From Desulfamplus sp. (GTDB taxonomy: Bacteria; Desulfobacterota; Desulfobacteria; Desulfobacterales; Desulfobacteraceae): a stretch of DNA of 8,619 bases. Shown piece after piece: positions 3,966 to 8,619 of the stretch. Each line of letters opens with the position of its first letter. Position 1 is the first letter of the stretch. The stretch is taken from positions 1 to 8,619 of the forward strand of contig JADFXA010000077.1 in the NCBI GenBank assembly GCA_015233755.1, in the 5' to 3' direction. Below the pieces are notes generated by a model. It had not been told where the DNA came from. It did no database searches and worked only from the letters and a program-made list of their open reading frames with translations. The translations under genes were made by a program, and so were the position numbers.

Positions 3966-6928
3966 TTGAACTTGGCAGATTAACGATAGATAACACTAAT
4001 ACTCTGTGTAAAACATTACAAAAGATTTACACCTTATCCGAAGCATTAGGATATAATGATATTCAATCCGCAAGATTGACCACGGTATTTTCAGAACTTG
4101 CCCGTGTTGGCTGCGCTATTGCATCTGGTGTTGATATTACCATCAGCATAAAAAATCGCAGCCATATAAAGGATTATTCACGCATTGACGGCAACGGTCT
4201 TGGATTTACATTCATCTATCATAATAAAGTTAAGCTGAATCCATCAGCAGCCCGTTTTTTCGATATCTACAACATTCACGATGATCAAGATAGCGTATCG
4301 ACAACCGCCTATGGATTTATCTCTTTTCCAGACCCCAACCTATCTATATCTGATGATATTATCGAACGTCAGCGCCAAATAATTTTCAAACCTTCAAGAG
4401 ATGAGCTTTTAAACGATCTTCTTAAAAAAAATGAAGAGCTTGAAAGATTTACTAAAGAGACTCGAGCAGCTAAAGAGAAGGCTGAAGAGGCAACAGAGGC
4501 TCTTAAAAATCAGGTTGAAGAGTTATCAAAAGCACGACGTGCCATGTTAAATATTATGGACGATCTTGAAGAGTCCAAAAAAGATGCAGAAGCTGCAACT
4601 CGTGCAAAGAGCGATTTTCTTGCCAACATGAGCCACGAGATACGAACTCCAATGAATGCAATTATTGGACTTAGCAATCTTGCCCTAAAAACAGAGCTTA
4701 ACCCAAAACAGAGAGACTACATAAATAAAGTTTATATCTCAGCTCAAAACCTTTTAGGAATAATCAACGACATTCTTGATTTCTCAAAAATTGAGGCTGG
4801 CAAGCTCAACATGGAGTCAGTTGATTTTGATTTGGGCGATGTTTTGAATAACCTTGGCAGTTTGGTGATTCTAAAAGCACAGGAGAAAGGCGTTGAACTG
4901 ATATTTGAAATAGACCCAGATGTGCCGACAGCATTAAAAGGCGATCCCTTAAGGCTTGGACAAATTTTGATTAATCTTGCCAATAATGCTGTTAAATTTA
5001 CTGAAAACGGTGAAATTACGGTATTAATTAAACTTATTAACGCTGATAAAGAGTCAGCTTTTATCCGTTTTGCCGTCAAGGATACAGGAATTGGTTTGAC
5101 TGAAGAGCAGCGGGGAAAACTCTTTAAGTCATTCCAGCAGGCAGATGCCTCAACTACCCGTAAATATGGTGGAACAGGTCTTGGATTAACTATCAGTAAA
5201 AAACTTTCCGAAATGATGGGGGGTGAAATTGGAGTTGATAGTGTAGCGGGTCAAGGAAGCACATTTTGGTTTACCGCCAAATTTGGACTGCATGATAAAA
5301 TTGAAAAACGTCTTCTTGTTTTGCCAGAAGATATTAAAGAGATGAAAATGCTCATTGTTGACGACAATACAGTTTCGCGTCAAGTGATGAAAAGTTATCT
5401 TAAACAGCTGGGTTTTGATGCAGAGACAGCTTCGTCAGGTAAAGAGGCTCTTAATATTATCAAAGCTGAACATATTAACCAAAACCCTTATGGTCTTGTA
5501 TTTATGGATTGGGAGATGCCGGGAATGGATGGTATCGAGACCGCAAGACATATACAGCAAGACGCAGACCTTACCAAAATTCCCAAGATTGTTATGGTTA
5601 CAGGACATGGCAGCGAAGATTTGGTTGAGAAGGCAAAAGAGATAAGCCTTGATGGATTTTTGACTAAACCAGTAACTCAGTCTCTTCTATTTGATGCTGT
5701 AATGAATGCTTTTGGCAAGGCAATAGTGAAAAAAAATGACCGGAGTATAAATAAGAATGAGCTGCCAATCGGCTTTGACACTATCCGAGGTTCGCGTCTC
5801 CTTTTAGTTGAAGATAATGCAATTAATCAGCAGTTGGCAGTTGAAATTTTAAGTGAAGAGGGCTTTTTCGTCGATGTTGCAGAAAATGGTAAAATCGGTC
5901 TTCAAAAATATAAAGCATCAATAACGAGAAACAAAGAAGAAGAAACTGCCAGACAAATTAGTGAAAAAGCCTCAATCAGTGAACAATCCTATGACGTTGT
6001 ACTGATGGATTTGATGATGCCCGTGATGGACGGACGAACAGCAGCCAAAGAGATAAGGCTTTATGAGCAGAGTGCCGGCATTAATGAGGGTATTCCAATT
6101 ATTGCAATGACAGCAGATGCCATGAGCGGGGTGCGTGAAGAGGTAATAAGCATAGGTATGAATGATTACGTAACCAAACCAATAGAGCCGTCAGATGTAT
6201 TTAAAGCTTTAGCACGATGGATAAGGTCTGACAAAACAAGGATTCTGCCTGATGAATACACTAAAAAGATAAACGAAAAAACAGGAACTATCTCTAACGA
6301 GATTGAGATTAATTTATCTTCTCTTGAAGGTATAAACACCGAGCTTGGTCTATCCAGAGTGAGCGGCAACAAAAAACTTTATCTTAGTCTTCTGACCAAA
6401 TTTCATCGTGACAATAATGAAACTACTAAACAGATTCAGGATGCAATTCAAAAACAGGATCAGGAGCTTGCCGTCAGACTTGCCCACACAGTCAAAGGAG
6501 TATCTGGAACAATCGGGGCAACTGATTTGCAGTCAATAGGAGCAGAGCTTGAGGCAGCTCTTAAATTAGATGGTTATGCAGATGACCCAGATTTAGCCCC
6601 ATTAATAGAGAAATTTGATGCGGCGTTACGTGAGACTCTTGAGGTTCTATCCTCTGTTGTATCTGCAAATTCAGGACAAAAAGAGGGTCAATCTAAAGAT
6701 GGTGCAAAACGGGGAGATTCTGCTCAATTATCTGAATTTATCAAAAAACTTGAACCAGCCTTACAGAAAAAAAAGCCTAAACCATGTAAAGAAATTATGG
6801 AAGAGATAAACACGTTTAGCTGGTCAGATGAGATTAAGTCGCAACTTCAAGAACTTGATAGATTGATTGGAAAATATAAATTCAAAGAGGCTCAAGAGAT
6901 TATAGAGTCTCTGGTAAATAGTCTATGA
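3962..6928 (+). CDS. Hybrid histidine kinase: RsbT-like N-terminus, HisKA-HATPase, REC-REC, HPt, conserved tail
   Basis: This 988-residue cytoplasmic sensor kinase carries a full internal phosphorelay. Residues about 1-130 resemble RsbT: SEALGYNDIQSARLTTVFSE matches the RsbT region ending in SEL, but the Mg-binding Asn is replaced (V49) and no DxGxG box follows, so it is probably a non-catalytic docking or sensing module. Residues about 145-215 are a charged coiled coil. HisKA has H225 in NMSHEIRTP. The HATPase has N338/N342, KDTGIGL (D374) and GGTGLGL (403-409). REC1 has D467/D468, phospho-acceptor D516, T547 and K569. REC2 has E617/D618, D683, T717 and K739, with an extra charged stretch of about 24 residues near 651-675. 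HPt has H842 in AHTVKG. The tail (923-988) recurs in the next gene. The start ATG overlaps the rsbX stop by four bases, with GAGG (3950-3953) upstream; an earlier ATG at 3938 lies inside rsbX and is less likely. No membrane segments are seen. It is the likely output of the stressosome (inference). Confidence 0.9.
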   Translation: MIELGRLTIDNTNTLCKTLQKIYTLSEALGYNDIQSARLTTVFSELARVGCAIASGVDITISIKNRSHIKDYSRIDGNGLGFTFIYHNKVKLNPSAARFFDIYNIHDDQDSVSTTAYGFISFPDPNLSISDDIIERQRQIIFKPSRDELLNDLLKKNEELERFTKETRAAKEKAEEATEALKNQVEELSKARRAMLNIMDDLEESKKDAEAATRAKSDFLANMSHEIRTPMNAIIGLSNLALKTELNPKQRDYINKVYISAQNLLGIINDILDFSKIEAGKLNMESVDFDLGDVLNNLGSLVILKAQEKGVELIFEIDPDVPTALKGDPLRLGQILINLANNAVKFTENGEITVLIKLINADKESAFIRFAVKDTGIGLTEEQRGKLFKSFQQADASTTRKYGGTGLGLTISKKLSEMMGGEIGVDSVAGQGSTFWFTAKFGLHDKIEKRLLVLPEDIKEMKMLIVDDNTVSRQVMKSYLKQLGFDAETASSGKEALNIIKAEHINQNPYGLVFMDWEMPGMDGIETARHIQQDADLTKIPKIVMVTGHGSEDLVEKAKEISLDGFLTKPVTQSLLFDAVMNAFGKAIVKKNDRSINKNELPIGFDTIRGSRLLLVEDNAINQQLAVEILSEEGFFVDVAENGKIGLQKYKASITRNKEEETARQISEKASISEQSYDVVLMDLMMPVMDGRTAAKEIRLYEQSAGINEGIPIIAMTADAMSGVREEVISIGMNDYVTKPIEPSDVFKALARWIRSDKTRILPDEYTKKINEKTGTISNEIEINLSSLEGINTELGLSRVSGNKKLYLSLLTKFHRDNNETTKQIQDAIQKQDQELAVRLAHTVKGVSGTIGATDLQSIGAELEAALKLDGYADDPDLAPLIEKFDAALRETLEVLSSVVSANSGQKEGQSKDGAKRGDSAQLSEFIKKLEPALQKKKPKPCKEIMEEINTFSWSDEIKSQLQELDRLIGKYKFKEAQEIIESLVNSL
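4601..5287 (+). repeat. Duplicated kinase-core segment, copy 1
   Basis: These 687 bases encode HisKA plus HATPase of the first kinase, from RAKSDFL to TAKFG. They align without any gap to 7485-8171. My hand count gives 179 of 229 identical residues (about 78%). The first 20 bases are identical in both copies, but third-codon positions differ elsewhere, so this is an old tandem duplication and not a fresh one. Confidence 0.85.
6728..6925 (+). repeat. Conserved C-terminal tail, copy 1
   Basis: These 66 codons end the first kinase and include ALQKKKPKPCKEI and GKYKF. They align without gaps to 8286-8483 at about 61% identity (40 of 66 by hand count). The tail is probably helical. I do not know a named domain for it. 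Confidence 0.75.
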
Positions 6929-6956
6929 TAGTAGAAATATCCCAAGGATTTAAACT

Positions 6957-8492
6957 ATGATTGACCAGAAAATGGAAATATCAACCTCAACCATTTTAAT
7001 TGTAGATGATGCACCAGAAAATTTGCGGCTGCTTTCAACAATATTAAAAGAAGATGGCTATAATCTTCGAGTTATTACTAATAGCAACAGAGTTATATCA
7101 TCTGCTCTCTCTTCACCTCCAGATTTAATCCTTTTGGATATTATGATGCCGGAAATTGACGGATATGAAATATGCAGGCAGCTTAAAGCAAATGAAAAAA
7201 CCTGTAAAATACCTGTCATATTTATGAGTGCTTTAAATGAGATGGTTGACAAGGTAAAAGCCTTTTCTGTCGGTGGAGTTGATTATATCAGCAAACCTTT
7301 TTACGCTGACGAGGTTTTAGCAAGAGTTAAAACCCATCTATCAATATCTCTTCTTCAACAAATAGTTACAGCTCGCAATCAGAAGTTGGAGCAAGAGATT
7401 GTTGAACACAAAAAAACAGCATCAGCATTAAAGGAGAGGGAGCATGAGATTATCAAAGCTAAAGATGCAGCCGAAGATGCTAATCGTGCAAAGAGCGATT
7501 TTCTCTCCAACATGAGCCATGAGATACGTACCCCGATGAATGCCATTATAGGCTTGACCCATCTTGCACTTAAAACAAATCTTGACATAAAGCAAAGAGA
7601 TTATATTGAAAAGGTACACACCTCTGCCCAAAATCTTCTTGGCATTATTAACGATATTCTTGATTTTTCCAAAATTGATGCGGGTAAATTAAAGATAGAG
7701 AGTGTTGATTTTAACCTAAACGAAGTATTGAACGACTTAATCAATCAAGTGAAGATAAAAGCTCAAGAAAAGGGTTTAAAACTTATTTGTGCCGTAGAAC
7801 CAGAAGTACCTATGAGCTTAAAAGGAGATCCTTTACGTCTTGGGCAGATTTTGCTTAATCTTGCTAACAATGCTGTTAAATTTACAGAGAAGGGTGAGAT
7901 CAAACTATCCATTAAGCCGCTTCAAGTGGATAAAGATGTAGCTTTTATTCATTTTTCTGTAAAAGATACAGGTATTGGTCTTACCCAAGAGCAACAGGGG
8001 AAATTATTTCAATCCTTTCAACAAGCTGATACTTCAACTACGCGTAAATATGGCGGAACAGGTTTGGGTCTTACTATCAGTAAAAAACTTGCGGAGATAA
8101 TGGGTGGAGAGATTGGAGTTGATAGTATAGCAGGTCAGGGAAGCACGTTTTGGTTTACTGCCAAGTTTGGAGTGAGTCAAGAGATTACAAAAGATGTTAA
8201 TATAACTTGGAAGTTAAATGAGGTGGATTTAGCCTCTTCTGTTCCTGAATCAAATCTACCAACACAGGAGGGAGACAAGGCTAAGTTAATTCAATTTCTA
8301 AATAATCTTGAGTCAGCTTTACAAAAGAAAAAGCCCAAACCATGCAAGGAGATTGTGGCTCAGATAAATCAATTTTTATGGCCCCCTAATATCAATCCTC
8401 TAATTCAGGAACTGGAGCGATTGGTTGGTAAATACAAGTTTAATGAGGCTCGAGAGAGTATTGAGCAGTTGTTTAAGAGTCTAAATATTTAA
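6957..8492 (+). CDS. Histidine kinase with N-terminal receiver: REC, coiled coil, HisKA-HATPase, conserved tail
   Basis: This 511-residue protein starts with a receiver domain (about 12-128) with D17/D18, phospho-acceptor D61 in LLDIMMP, S91 and K113, all residues needed for phosphotransfer. A coiled coil (about 133-176) leads to HisKA with H188 in NMSHEIRTP and a HATPase with N301/N305, KDTGIGL (D337) and GGTGLGL (366-372). Residues 406-443 are an unrelated linker, and 444-509 match the tail of the preceding kinase. It lacks C-terminal receivers and an HPt. The core is about 78% identical to the upstream kinase with no gaps, so one derives from a copy of the other. AAGGA (6944-6948) lies eight bases before the ATG, and the gene begins 28 bases after the previous stop, so it is probably in the same operon. 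The upstream kinase's HPt could phosphorylate its N-terminal receiver, making it a second step of one relay (inference). No DNA-binding or other output domain is present. Confidence 0.9.
   Translation: MIDQKMEISTSTILIVDDAPENLRLLSTILKEDGYNLRVITNSNRVISSALSSPPDLILLDIMMPEIDGYEICRQLKANEKTCKIPVIFMSALNEMVDKVKAFSVGGVDYISKPFYADEVLARVKTHLSISLLQQIVTARNQKLEQEIVEHKKTASALKEREHEIIKAKDAAEDANRAKSDFLSNMSHEIRTPMNAIIGLTHLALKTNLDIKQRDYIEKVHTSAQNLLGIINDILDFSKIDAGKLKIESVDFNLNEVLNDLINQVKIKAQEKGLKLICAVEPEVPMSLKGDPLRLGQILLNLANNAVKFTEKGEIKLSIKPLQVDKDVAFIHFSVKDTGIGLTQEQQGKLFQSFQQADTSTTRKYGGTGLGLTISKKLAEIMGGEIGVDSIAGQGSTFWFTAKFGVSQEITKDVNITWKLNEVDLASSVPESNLPTQEGDKAKLIQFLNNLESALQKKKPKPCKEIVAQINQFLWPPNINPLIQELERLVGKYKFNEARESIEQLFKSLNI
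7485..8171 (+). repeat. Duplicated kinase-core segment, copy 2
   Basis: This partner of 4601-5287 has exactly the same length (229 codons) and no insertions. Differences cluster in the surface-exposed middle of the core, while the H, N, G1 and G2 boxes are unchanged. Confidence 0.85.
8286..8483 (+). repeat. Conserved C-terminal tail, copy 2
   Basis: These 66 codons near the end of the second kinase correspond to 6728-6925; two extra residues (Asn-Ile) follow before the stop. The tail is kept although the receivers and HPt that precede it in the first kinase are absent, which suggests a function of its own. Confidence 0.75.
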
Positions 8493-8540
8493 TAAGCTAA
8501 GGTTATCCATTCAATGCAATCGGGTAATCTAAGGAACTTT

Positions 8541-8612
8541 ATGAATACCACAAGAGGAAATGATTACGAAAAGGAACTCTCCTTAATATGCGACTTGCAC
8601 TTCCCTCTCTGA
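8541..8612 (+). CDS. Possible short ORF of 23 codons
   Basis: ATG at 8541 follows AAGGA (8531-8535) by five bases and opens a 23-residue frame (MNTTRGNDYEKELSLICDLH and three more) ending at TGA 8610-8612. I recognise no family. It could be a short leader peptide for whatever lies to the right, or chance. The preceding 48 bases after the kinase stop show no clear terminator. Confidence 0.2.
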   Translation: MNTTRGNDYEKELSLICDLHFPL

Positions 8613-8619
8613 TTCTCTT
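8588..8619 (+). CDS. Possible start of a new gene running off the window
   Basis: ATG at 8588 opens a frame reading MRLALPSLIL to the window edge, a basic and then hydrophobic start like a signal peptide or membrane anchor. AAGGA (8571-8575) lies 12 bases upstream, somewhat far. It overlaps the possible short ORF in another frame. Only ten codons are visible, so the call is weak. Confidence 0.3.
   Translation, partial: MRLALPSLIL

Noticed and set aside
4744..5079. 111-codon minus-strand frame opposite the kinase core
   Set aside because: No homology features or start signal; long antisense frames are common opposite conserved coding regions.
5415..5645. Plus-strand frame inside the first receiver domain
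   Set aside because: It is an out-of-frame shadow of the kinase, which has all its receiver motifs in the main frame.
8493..8540. Terminator after the second kinase
   Set aside because: No GC-rich stem followed by a T run could be found; transcription may continue to the right.

Overview
The window is AT-rich, tightly packed and transcribed entirely on the + strand. It suggests a Gram-negative bacterium with heavy two-component signalling. A deltaproteobacterial, Nitrospirae-like or similar environmental lineage would fit, but nothing here fixes the taxon. I see no rRNA, tRNA or CRISPR.

Region 1 (about 1-1593) is a damaged signalling gene. A diguanylate cyclase GGDEF domain runs in from the left edge with an intact GGEEF motif and RxxD inhibitory site. 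It is cut by a 1.37-kb insertion sequence (226-1593) whose 24-bp terminal inverted repeats match perfectly. The stop codon of the truncated gene lies inside the left repeat. The lost 3' part of the GGDEF gene is not found on the far side of the element.

Region 2 (1675-3965) is a compact stressosome operon in the order rsbR (PAS-STAS), rsbS (STAS), rsbT (switch serine kinase) and rsbX (PP2C-type phosphatase). Several genes overlap or nearly touch.

Region 3 (3962-8492) carries two large histidine kinases. The first overlaps rsbX by ATGA. It has a degenerate RsbT-like N-terminal domain, a coiled coil, a HisKA/HATPase core, two receiver domains, an HPt domain and a conserved C-terminal tail. The second begins with a receiver domain, then has a kinase core about 78% identical to the first (229 residues, no gaps) and the same tail, but lacks the two C-terminal receivers and the HPt. 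It looks like a duplicated and reshaped copy.

Proposed logic (inference): signals sensed by the RsbR PAS domain reach the RsbR/RsbS STAS complex, RsbT phosphorylates it and is released, and RsbX resets it. No sigma-B, RsbV, RsbW or RsbU is present, so the output is probably the adjacent multi-step phosphorelay, with the RsbT-like N-terminus of the first kinase as the obvious candidate docking point. The final 127 bases hold no certain gene. A possible short ORF and the start of another coding region are noted there.
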